This document shows positions 7,343 to 15,506 of a stretch of DNA of 25,441 bases, in pieces. Source of the stretch: JBPOFM01 sp038259855 (GTDB lineage: Bacteria > Bacteroidota > Bacteroidia > Flavobacteriales > Flavobacteriaceae); contig JBBSOJ010000013.1 of assembly GCA_038259855.1 (NCBI GenBank), positions 1 through 25,441 on the forward strand, written 5' to 3'. Made by a program: the position numbers and the translations under genes. The notes under the pieces were generated by a model. The model ran no database searches. It was not told the DNA's origin and saw only the letters and a program-made list of their open reading frames with translations. Every line of letters begins with the position of its first letter. Positions within the stretch are counted from its first letter, which is position 1.

Positions 7343-10300
7343 ATGAAACACCACTATCATAATGAGATCTTAAAAAAGACTCTATTTTTTTGCTTCATGA
7401 TGATTTCTCTTGGTGCCTTTGCCCAAGAAACAATTAAAGGAACGGTTACCGATCAGGATGGAGCTCCTTTGTTGGGTGTCAGTATTTCTCAAAAGGGAAC
7501 AGCCAACGGTACGGTTTCGGATTTTGATGGGAATTATCAAATAACTTTAAAGTCAGGTCCTAAAACATTGGTGTTTTCGTATGTGGGTTTTTTGACCCAA
7601 GAGATGGAGGTTGGTCTTAAAACGTCCATCAATGTATCACTCAAGGAAGATGCGCAAAAACTTAATGAAGTTGTTGTTATTGGTTATGGTTCACAAAAAA
7701 GAACAGATATAATCGGTTCTGTTGCTTCCGTAAAGGGTAATGACTTGGAAAAGGCAATATATTCGACAGTTGATCAATTGCTTCAAGGAAGAGCAGCTGG
7801 AGTTGTAGTCACATCTAGTTCAGGAGAGCCTGGGGCACCATCCGCTATTAGAATAAGAGGTAATAATTCACTTTCTGCAGATAATTCGCCTCTTTATGTT
7901 GTAGACGGTATTCCTATCAGTGGCATTCCACAAATTACACCTCAAGATGTGGAAAACTTGGAAATTCTAAAAGATGCCTCTGCAACAGCTATTTATGGCT
8001 CGAGAGGGGCAAATGGTGTTATATTGGTAACCACCAAAAGAGGTAAAGTAGGTAAATCTGAAATTACATTGTATCAAAATACAACGATTTCAGAAGTCAG
8101 AAATACATATGACGTTTTACAGGGTCAGCAATATGCAGAATTTAGAAATGAAGCAAATTTAGATTTGAATCCGAATAATGCCATACCATTTCCAGAACCA
8201 GAACAATACGCTGGGCAGGGCTTTAATTGGCAAGACGAAATCCTTCGAAGCGGTATTAGGCAAGAATTTGGACTGAACGTTAGTGGTGGAAATGAACAAT
8301 CACGATATTTTGTGTCTGCCAATTTATTAGAAGACAAAGGAATTGTTGTTGGTTCAAAATATAGAAGAGGTACTTTCAGAACAAATTTGGATACGAAACT
8401 TTTTGAAGATAAGCTCGATGTCAGAGTACGTCTTTCGGGCTCACATGTTCAAAATACCCGGGCAATCACAAATTCTAGGGCATTTCCCGCGGGTGCAGGT
8501 CCGATATTTTATTCCTACACTGCAGAACCCATAGTACCAACACGTGATTTTTCAGGTTTTACTGGTGAAGGACAACAATTCTTCAATCCTTATTTAGAGG
8601 CAACTCAAAAGGAAGACATAAATTACGTTACCGATATTTTTGCAAGCTCGGAATTATCTTATAAAATTTCGCCTCGCTTAACATACACTTTTAATGGTGC
8701 AATTAATTTCACCTTTAACAACAGAGATGTTTACACACCGTCTAATGTTGGGAGTGGCGTTGATTTGGTTGGTCTTGCAACTCTCAACCAAAATAGAGGG
8801 TACGACTATATAGCGAGTAATTATTTTACTTACAGTAATTTGAAAAAAGAGAAGCATGATTTAAAAGCTACTTTCGGGGTAGAATACAATGAGTTCAACA
8901 ATTTTGCAAGTAACTCTAGAGTCAATAATTTTCCAATCGAAGTACTTGGTACTAATGATGTCGGGAGCGCCATTGGAGACCCTATTATCGGCAGTGGTCG
9001 TAATCGATCATTTATACAATCTGGTTTTTTGAGATTCAATTATGGATTGAATAATAAATATTTATTGACAGCGACATTAAGAGCAGATGGATCCTCAAGG
9101 TTTGCACAGAACGAAAAATGGGGATTTTTCCCAACAGCCGGTTTGGCATGGCGCGTATCTGAAGAGAATTTCTTAAAGGATAGTGATTTTATTTCAAACC
9201 TGAAGTTCAGAGCGTCTATAGGAGAAACAGGAACACAGTCTTTACCTCCCTATCAATCATTAGCACGTTATGGTACGTCGTTTTATGGTGTCGGTCAAAC
9301 TCTGAATTTGGCCTATTTCCCCAACAGTGTTGCAAATCCTAATCTTAGGTGGGAAACTACAAGACAGACTAATGTCGGAATCGATTTAGGTATTTTAAAT
9401 AATCGTTTAAGTCTGACAGCAGATTATTTTCAAAAAGAAACTTTTGATTTATTAGCCAACGTGCCCTTGCCAGATCAAGTTGGTTATGGGGGCTATCAGG
9501 GTAATTTTGGAAGTATAGAGAACAAAGGTTATGAACTAGGTCTAAATTATACGGCAATTCAATCTGAAAATTTTTCTTGGAGCGGTAATTTCAATATTAC
9601 TTTTATTAAAAATACAGTTTTGGAGCTCTATAACGATATTGACCGATTTGGTCCGGGACTAGGGCAGAATGTTTTTGGACCTGGTCATATATATAGACCG
9701 GGCGAGGAGTTCGGCTTATTTTATGGATTGAAAGCTGTTGGCTTGATACAGGAAGCTGATTTCGATGAATCTGGTGATCCACTGTTTACGCCAAGAAATA
9801 ACGTTACTAAATTGGGTAGTTGGAAATTTGAAGATATAAGTGGTCCTGAAGGTGTTCCAGATGGTATTATAAATGATCTTGATAGACAGGTGATAGGTAA
9901 TCCAAATCCAGACTACACATTTGGTTTCATAAATGATTTCTACTATAAAAATTTCAGTTTGAACGTCTTCATTCAGGGTTCTGTAGGAAATGATGTTTAT
10001 AATACAATCGGTACCGTTCTTAGCTCTGGTTATGAAAATAACGAGTCTTACAAAAATCAGACGGTAGATTGGTACAATAATCGATGGACTCCCGATAATC
10101 CAACAAATGATATTCGGTATCCTTCTATAAACAGCGTGGCTCCACCTGTTGGCAATTATATGGTCGAGGATGGAAGTTATATACGATTGCAGAGTGTGTC
10201 ACTTCGCTATATTTTGCAATTAGAAAGAAGTGATACATTTTCTTCAGTTGAAATATTTGCAACTGGCACAAATTTATTGACCATTACAGACTATAGTGGT

Positions 10301-10411
10301 ATTGATCCAGAAGTTAGCTCGCTAGGGTCAAATAGTCTCGCTCCAGGTGTTGATCTGGGTGTGTATCCTAGACAGCAGAGTTATACGTTCGGTTTAAATT
10401 TTAAATTCTAA
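7343..10411 (+). CDS. SusC-like TonB-dependent outer-membrane receptor
   Basis: A 1022-residue outer-membrane importer of the SusC/RagA family that would take up oligosaccharides using TonB energy. The signal peptide is about residues 1-28 (ending GAFAQ). An N-terminal carboxypeptidase-regulatory-like domain follows (GTVTDQDGAPLLGVSISQKG), then a TonB-box-like segment and plug (NEVVVIGYGSQKRTDIIGSV; IRIRGNNSLSADNSPLYVVD), then the long beta-barrel ending in FGLNFKF with a terminal aromatic residue. There is no STN domain, so it is probably not wired to an ECF anti-sigma factor. It is followed after 6 bp by susD. The operator and -7-like box lie about 55-100 bp upstream. The substrate is inferred only from the neighbours: a sulfated rhamnose/xylose glycan fragment. 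Confidence 0.97.
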   Translation: MKHHYHNEILKKTLFFCFMMISLGAFAQETIKGTVTDQDGAPLLGVSISQKGTANGTVSDFDGNYQITLKSGPKTLVFSYVGFLTQEMEVGLKTSINVSLKEDAQKLNEVVVIGYGSQKRTDIIGSVASVKGNDLEKAIYSTVDQLLQGRAAGVVVTSSSGEPGAPSAIRIRGNNSLSADNSPLYVVDGIPISGIPQITPQDVENLEILKDASATAIYGSRGANGVILVTTKRGKVGKSEITLYQNTTISEVRNTYDVLQGQQYAEFRNEANLDLNPNNAIPFPEPEQYAGQGFNWQDEILRSGIRQEFGLNVSGGNEQSRYFVSANLLEDKGIVVGSKYRRGTFRTNLDTKLFEDKLDVRVRLSGSHVQNTRAITNSRAFPAGAGPIFYSYTAEPIVPTRDFSGFTGEGQQFFNPYLEATQKEDINYVTDIFASSELSYKISPRLTYTFNGAINFTFNNRDVYTPSNVGSGVDLVGLATLNQNRGYDYIASNYFTYSNLKKEKHDLKATFGVEYNEFNNFASNSRVNNFPIEVLGTNDVGSAIGDPIIGSGRNRSFIQSGFLRFNYGLNNKYLLTATLRADGSSRFAQNEKWGFFPTAGLAWRVSEENFLKDSDFISNLKFRASIGETGTQSLPPYQSLARYGTSFYGVGQTLNLAYFPNSVANPNLRWETTRQTNVGIDLGILNNRLSLTADYFQKETFDLLANVPLPDQVGYGGYQGNFGSIENKGYELGLNYTAIQSENFSWSGNFNITFIKNTVLELYNDIDRFGPGLGQNVFGPGHIYRPGEEFGLFYGLKAVGLIQEADFDESGDPLFTPRNNVTKLGSWKFEDISGPEGVPDGIINDLDRQVIGNPNPDYTFGFINDFYYKNFSLNVFIQGSVGNDVYNTIGTVLSSGYENNESYKNQTVDWYNNRWTPDNPTNDIRYPSINSVAPPVGNYMVEDGSYIRLQSVSLRYILQLERSDTFSSVEIFATGTNLLTITDYSGIDPEVSSLGSNSLAPGVDLGVYPRQQSYTFGLNFKF

Positions 10412-10417
10412 AATATT

Positions 10418-11944
10418 ATGAAAAAAATTATTTCAATATTCGTTCTTATCATATGCCTTACAGGTTGTGAACCTTTAGAGGAAACGCCCTATGATTTTCT
10501 GTCTGTAGAAAATTTGTATAGGAATGAGGCCGATGTCGATGGTGCATTGTTCGGAGTCTATTCCACTTTGAATAATACGAATCACGATTTATGGTACTTC
10601 TTATCGACTTCAGGACCAGGTGAAAGTGTAACTACTCGATTTAATGCAGCAAATCAATTGTTTCTATCTGGCTTAAATTTTAACCCTGGTCTAGCCCACG
10701 GGGTCTGGTGGACGAACTTTTATAGAGGCATTAATAGAGCGAATGCTGTGATTGCCAATGTGTCAAATGCGAATTTAGAACCAGAATTAGAAGAGCAAAA
10801 AATTGCAGAAGCACGATTCCAAAGAGCTTTCTTTTATTTTAATTTAGTTAAATGGTTTGGTGATGTACCAATCTATCTAGAAGAAACCACAGAATTTACT
10901 GACGATGTTATATTCAGACCTAGAAGCTCTAAAGAAGAAGTATACGCTGCTATCATTGAAGATTTACAGTATGCAGAGACCAGATTGCCTTTGTCTTGGG
11001 ATGCTTCTAATTTTGGTAGAGCGACCAGTGGTGCTGCGAAGGGTTTTTTAGGCAAAGTGTATCTCAATATGGCAGGAAAGCCCTTGGAGCAAATTGAAAT
11101 GTATGCACTTGCAGCTGCTAAATTTCAGGAAGTTGTTAATTCCAATGCTTATTCTTTGCAAGCGGATTTTGGTTCAATTTTCTCTCTTGCGAATGAAAAT
11201 AATTCGGAATTAATATTTGTGCGGCCTAATGTAGAAGATAACGCAGCTGGTACTATATTAACCTTTATGGCAGGTCCGCCAAATACACCTTTCGCCAACA
11301 GAAATGGTCAATATCAATTTGGCTTTTCATTGAATTTTTATAATTCCTTCAGTGAAGATGATTTAAGGCGTGACGTAACTTTGCAATATGAATATGTAGA
11401 TGCTTTAGGAAGAACCATTATATATAATAGCCCAAACAATCCTGGCCAGCCGGGGAATCCTGCTAGCCCTTCGAACCCTGCGCTTCCACAAGGTGGATAT
11501 AAAGAGCCGGGAGGAGTGGCTTTTGGGAAACTGAAAGATGCACAAAATGATGTCTCTCCATTCGCACATGATAATGATATTATATATATGCGATATGCTG
11601 ATATTTTATTAATGCTTGCTGAATCTCTAAATGAATCTGGAAACTCTGGTGCAGCATTACCATTCCTAAACCAAGTTAGGAGCAGAGCAGGTCTTGCAGA
11701 TATAGCTAATGCGGATGTCAATTCATTAAGAGCAGTTATAAAACAGGAGCGGAAATGGGAATTAGCTGGCGAATTCCAAGAATACGGAGATCTACAGCGA
11801 TGGGGTGATATTGAATCTACCATTTCCAATAATGTGGCAGCGCAACGCATTGGTATTTCTTACGGAGCTTTTATGGAATTGTTACCAATACCACAAGGAC
11901 AATTAATGGATAACCCAAATCTAACACAGAATCCAGGATACTAA
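10418..11944 (+). CDS. SusD/RagB-like glycan-binding lipoprotein
   Basis: A 508-residue SusD-family lipoprotein that would form the lid of the SusC channel and capture glycan at the cell surface. The lipobox is LTGC with Cys17, followed by an acidic stretch (EPLEE), which fits Bacteroidetes signals for surface-exposed lipoproteins. Typical SusD features are the N-terminal TPR-rich helices (AEARFQRAFFYFNLVKWFGD, the classic tyrosine/phenylalanine-rich helix and KWFGDVP) and the C-terminal block RQERKWELAGEFQEYGDLQRWG-like, ending in LLPIPQGQLMDNPNLTQNPGY. A Pro/Gly/Asn-rich low-complexity loop occurs at about residues 335-365. Its position 6 bp after susC indicates co-translation. A stem-loop follows the gene. 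Confidence 0.97.
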   Translation: MKKIISIFVLIICLTGCEPLEETPYDFLSVENLYRNEADVDGALFGVYSTLNNTNHDLWYFLSTSGPGESVTTRFNAANQLFLSGLNFNPGLAHGVWWTNFYRGINRANAVIANVSNANLEPELEEQKIAEARFQRAFFYFNLVKWFGDVPIYLEETTEFTDDVIFRPRSSKEEVYAAIIEDLQYAETRLPLSWDASNFGRATSGAAKGFLGKVYLNMAGKPLEQIEMYALAAAKFQEVVNSNAYSLQADFGSIFSLANENNSELIFVRPNVEDNAAGTILTFMAGPPNTPFANRNGQYQFGFSLNFYNSFSEDDLRRDVTLQYEYVDALGRTIIYNSPNNPGQPGNPASPSNPALPQGGYKEPGGVAFGKLKDAQNDVSPFAHDNDIIYMRYADILLMLAESLNESGNSGAALPFLNQVRSRAGLADIANADVNSLRAVIKQERKWELAGEFQEYGDLQRWGDIESTISNNVAAQRIGISYGAFMELLPIPQGQLMDNPNLTQNPGY

Positions 11945-11988
11945 AAAGTTTATCATTTGTATTTTTATATTTGAATTAGTTGTTAGTC

Positions 11989-12018
11989 AAGGGTGAAAAT
12001 GAGAATTTTCACCCTTTT
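11989..12018 (+). terminator. Stem-loop after susD (possible attenuator)
   Basis: A perfect 12-bp stem, AAGGGTGAAAAT pairing with ATTTTCACCCTT, encloses a GAGA tetraloop. The T-run after it is short (four T, partly within the stem). It lies between susD and the next sulfatase, which starts 36 bp later on the same strand. It may terminate part of transcription or protect the 3' end of susCD mRNA, so that susCD exceeds the enzymes in expression. A perfect -7-like TATATTTG at 11966-11973 lies just upstream, without a clear -33 box. Confidence 0.6.
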
Positions 12019-12053
12019 GCTACTATTTACCTCAATTCTTGAAATAGATTTTT

Positions 12054-13940
12054 ATGAAATTCAAAATCTTTAAAATGGCACTAATTAAAAAGAATCTCGT
12101 ATTGTTTTTTCTTTCACTGACATTTTGTGTAGGCTCTACATTTGCACAAACTGAAAACAATAAGAAAAAACAAAATATCATTTTTATCCTCGCTGATGAT
12201 CTTGGCTGGAAAGATTTAGGTTGTTATGGGTCAGATTTTTACGAAACACCAAATATTGATGCACTTGCAAAAGAGGGTCTTCTATTTACAGATGCTTATG
12301 CAGCAAGTCCACTATGTTCCCCTACAAGGGCTAGCATTTTGACTGGTCAGGAACCGGGAAGATTACGATTCACCACACCTTCCGGCCATGTCCTCGAAGA
12401 AGTTTTCGACCCAAAAGAAACACTTGTAGGAGGCTCCCATTTTAAAACGGCTACACCTGAAACGAGAACTAGATTACCAAACGATTATTTAACATTTGCC
12501 GAAGTTTTAAAGGAAAATGGATATTCTACAGCATTCATGGGTAAATGGCATTTAGGTCGAGAACCTTATATTCCAGAAAACCAAGGTTTTGATGTGGTGG
12601 TTGGTGGTAGAGAACATCCTGGCCCTCCGGGTCCTGGGCATTTCTTTTCACCATGGAATTGTGAAACACTTCCCGTTGTTCCAGACGGGACGCATATTAG
12701 TGATGTCTTGACTGATGAGGCTATTTCATATATGGAAAAAAATAAGGATAATCCCTTTCTCTTATGTTTATGGTATTATGATGTGCACGCACCATTTCAA
12801 GCTAAAAAGGAGTTGATAGAAAAATATCAAAACAAACTTAACCAAAGCCATATCCAACGTAGTTCTACCATGGCTGCTATGATTGAGACCATGGATATCA
12901 ATCTAGGTAGGATTGTCCAATCTGTGAAAGACCTTAATCTTGAGGATGAAACCATCATCATCTTTACTTCGGATAACGGAGGGAATATGTACGACGGGCC
13001 CGACCAAACAAATCCTACCAACAACCATCCATTACGAGCCGGAAAAGGAAATAATTATGAAGGGGGCGTTCGTGTTCCGATGATTATTAAGGTGCCGGCT
13101 GTTACGAAGGCTGGAACGACTTCAAAAGTAGTGACCTCAACTGTTGATTATTATCCGAGTATCTTGGAATTATTGGATATTCCATTTCCAGAGAATTTGA
13201 CTACAGATGGTTTGAGTTTTGTAAAAGCTTTGGACGGAACTTTTTATGACAGAACACCTATCTATTCAACTTTTAATCACAATGTTGTCGCAACCGGAAA
13301 TCGAGCGAATATTTCAATGCGACAAGGGCCATGGCGACTGTATAAATTTTATTTTGATGGGCCGAATTTAGAACATCGCTATGAATTATATAATTTGACT
13401 AAAGACATTGGGGAAACAACTAATTTGGCCGGTCAAATGCCAGAAAAAGTCTTGGCTATGACGCAATTATTGGATGCCCATGTGGAAGAAGCAGCAATTT
13501 TATTGCCCAATAAAAATGAGAAGTATGATGGGCATTCCGCAGATGCTTGGTGGGGCTCGGAAAAAACGAGTATAGAGGTTTCAGATCAAATGCTACAAAT
13601 TCTTTCACTTGATGGGTTTCCAAAAATTGAAACCTTGTACACGCCTAATGTAAATGACGGAGATTTCTATTTTACTTTTGATATGAAAACAACAGGAAAA
13701 GGGGATGGTACTATCGCTTGGAAAACAGGAAAGGAGACCGACTATTCCAAAGAGAATCATACCAATTTTAATATCTCAAATGACAATGAATGGCACTCGT
13801 ATAAAGTGAAAATCCCCTTGAAAGGACGTTTGAGTACCATTCAAATGCAACCTGCTAAAGGGAAAGCTACGGTTTACTTAAAGAATATTGAATTGGTCAA
13901 TGCTGAAGGATTTTATATCCGTGACTGGCCAATCAATTAA
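12054..13940 (+). CDS. S1-type sulfatase with C-terminal extension
   Basis: A 628-residue exported type I sulfatase. The signal peptide ends about residue 32 (TFAQ); Met8 is an alternative start that keeps it. NIIFILADDLGWKDLG (41-56) gives the metal Asp48/Asp49, and SPLCSPTRASILTG gives a canonical formylglycine motif with Cys88 and Arg92. GKWHLG and FTSDNGGNMYDG supply the other expected catalytic and metal groups. The catalytic part ends about residue 480. After it comes a tail of roughly 100-140 residues, predicted beta-rich (DFYFTFDMKTTGKGDGTIAW; VYLKNIELVNAEGFYIRDWP), that resembles a small jelly-roll or carbohydrate-binding fold rather than the usual sulfatase C-subdomain. It follows susD in the same direction, past the stem-loop. 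Substrate linkage is not predictable by eye. Confidence 0.94.
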   Translation: MKFKIFKMALIKKNLVLFFLSLTFCVGSTFAQTENNKKKQNIIFILADDLGWKDLGCYGSDFYETPNIDALAKEGLLFTDAYAASPLCSPTRASILTGQEPGRLRFTTPSGHVLEEVFDPKETLVGGSHFKTATPETRTRLPNDYLTFAEVLKENGYSTAFMGKWHLGREPYIPENQGFDVVVGGREHPGPPGPGHFFSPWNCETLPVVPDGTHISDVLTDEAISYMEKNKDNPFLLCLWYYDVHAPFQAKKELIEKYQNKLNQSHIQRSSTMAAMIETMDINLGRIVQSVKDLNLEDETIIIFTSDNGGNMYDGPDQTNPTNNHPLRAGKGNNYEGGVRVPMIIKVPAVTKAGTTSKVVTSTVDYYPSILELLDIPFPENLTTDGLSFVKALDGTFYDRTPIYSTFNHNVVATGNRANISMRQGPWRLYKFYFDGPNLEHRYELYNLTKDIGETTNLAGQMPEKVLAMTQLLDAHVEEAAILLPNKNEKYDGHSADAWWGSEKTSIEVSDQMLQILSLDGFPKIETLYTPNVNDGDFYFTFDMKTTGKGDGTIAWKTGKETDYSKENHTNFNISNDNEWHSYKVKIPLKGRLSTIQMQPAKGKATVYLKNIELVNAEGFYIRDWPIN

Positions 13941-13969
13941 AAAAGCAATAGAATTTAATTTGTAACACA

Positions 13970-15484
13970 ATGAAAAATATACACTTAAAAGTTATAATTC
14001 TTTTATTTTCTATTACTATCAATTCTTGTAAAGTAGAAAAAAAAGCAGAAGTCATTTCAACGGAAGAGACAAAAAAACCAAATTTATTGATTGTGTTGTC
14101 AGACCAACATTCTTACGATATGCTCGGTACCTATGGCAATACTCAAATCATCACACCCAATCTTGACCAATTGGCAGCAGAAGGATTACGTATGGATAAT
14201 GCCTTTGCAAATCAGCCCGTTTGTACACCATTTAGAGGTATGATTATGAGTGGTATGCAGCCTTTAAAAAATGGTGCTTTCATCAATGATGCACCTTTAT
14301 TGCCGAATAAATCGAAGCTGTTGGGTCAAATTTTAAAAGAGCAAGGATATCAAACGGCCTATATTGGGAAGTGGCACTTGCTTGGCGGCGAAAGAGACCG
14401 ACCAATTCCAAAAGGGGAACTCCGTTATGGTTTTGACACGCTTTTAACTAATAATTGCCATGTGGATTTTAGACCAGGAAACGCTTTTTTCTGGAATGGA
14501 AATGATGAAAAGGAATATTTTGATGAATGGGAAGTCTATGGTCAAACCAAACAAGCTTTGGCCTATTTGGACACTATCGATAAAAGTAAACCTTTTGCAT
14601 TGATTGTGTCTTGGCATCCCCCTCATGATTGGGGTAAATTTAAAGGTGAGGACGGGAAAATGCATTATCGCTATGATACCATGGAAGAATTAATGGCACT
14701 TTATAATCGAGATTCAATTCAATTGAGACCAGGTTTAGAATCTACACCAGATAGAAAGCGCATGTATCACGGGTATATGAGCATGGTAAGTGGCGTTGAC
14801 AAGGCGTTCGGAATGTTGATGGATAAGTTGAAAGAACTTGGAGTTGATGACAATACGCTCACAGTATTCTCTGCAGATCATGGCGATATGTTGGAGTCCA
14901 ATGATGCGCTGTTGCCAAAACAATATCCACATGATTATTCAAATCATATTCCTTTTATCGTCAAGTTTCCTAAAAAGATAAAAAAAGGAAGTACTTCCGA
15001 GGAACTTTTTGGAGCTTTGGATATTATGCCCACAGTTTTAGGGCTTTTGGATATTGAAAGCAATCAAAAATATGACGGACTGGATATGTCAAAAACCATG
15101 ATTTCAAATGATGGAAATACGCAAAAATTCGTGCCGTTGTGGCTTTATAAAAGAGGTGTTGCAAATAATAACAATTGGCGAGGTGTTGTCACCAAAGAAT
15201 ACACGTTCGCCATGGGAAAAGGAGAAGATTCCATCGCTCTGACCAATGTGCTTTATGACCGCAAGAAGGATCCTTATCAACTCAATAATCTGTTCAACAA
15301 CCCCGATTATGCAGAGGTTCATAAGAAATTGGAGGCCATGACCTACAAATGGATGGAAACGTACAACGATGAGTTTTATGGAGTGGCAGACTTCATGAGA
15401 ATCAGACCAGAAGAAACTTGGATGTATAATTACACGAAAAGTCCGTATGAACTTTTTGCGGAAGAGAAAAGTAAAAAGAAGTAA
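13970..15484 (+). CDS. S1-type sulfatase, lipoprotein
   Basis: A 504-residue type I sulfatase with a lipoprotein signal (INSC, Cys20). The metal-binding start is LLIVLSDQHSYDMLGTYGN, with Asp45-Gln46 in place of the Asp-Asp pair of the other three sulfatases. The formylglycine motif is Cys85-T-P-F-Arg89. The late metal motif is SADHGDM, with His instead of Asn, which with DQH marks a different S1 branch from the neighbours. It ends in a lysine-rich tail. It starts 29 bp after the preceding sulfatase and is the last gene of the susCD operon; its stop is 22 bp from the stop of the converging GH120 gene. It would remove a sulfate at another position or from another sugar, which is inference from the sequence branch only. 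Confidence 0.94.
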   Translation: MKNIHLKVIILLFSITINSCKVEKKAEVISTEETKKPNLLIVLSDQHSYDMLGTYGNTQIITPNLDQLAAEGLRMDNAFANQPVCTPFRGMIMSGMQPLKNGAFINDAPLLPNKSKLLGQILKEQGYQTAYIGKWHLLGGERDRPIPKGELRYGFDTLLTNNCHVDFRPGNAFFWNGNDEKEYFDEWEVYGQTKQALAYLDTIDKSKPFALIVSWHPPHDWGKFKGEDGKMHYRYDTMEELMALYNRDSIQLRPGLESTPDRKRMYHGYMSMVSGVDKAFGMLMDKLKELGVDDNTLTVFSADHGDMLESNDALLPKQYPHDYSNHIPFIVKFPKKIKKGSTSEELFGALDIMPTVLGLLDIESNQKYDGLDMSKTMISNDGNTQKFVPLWLYKRGVANNNNWRGVVTKEYTFAMGKGEDSIALTNVLYDRKKDPYQLNNLFNNPDYAEVHKKLEAMTYKWMETYNDEFYGVADFMRIRPEETWMYNYTKSPYELFAEEKSKKK

Positions 15485-15506
15485 CAAAAAGGAATTTTAA
15501 TTAATG

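Noticed and set aside
11338..11850. 170-residue minus-strand ORF within susD
   Set aside because: It is antisense to a clear SusD gene and its composition mirrors the susD codons, with no recognisable domain or start context.
15104..15487. 127-residue minus-strand ORF opposite the third sulfatase
   Set aside because: It is a shadow of the sulfatase reading frame with no domain, and it runs into the short convergent gap.
15485..15506. Bidirectional terminator between converging operons
   Set aside because: The 22-bp gap between the two stop codons holds no stem of useful length.
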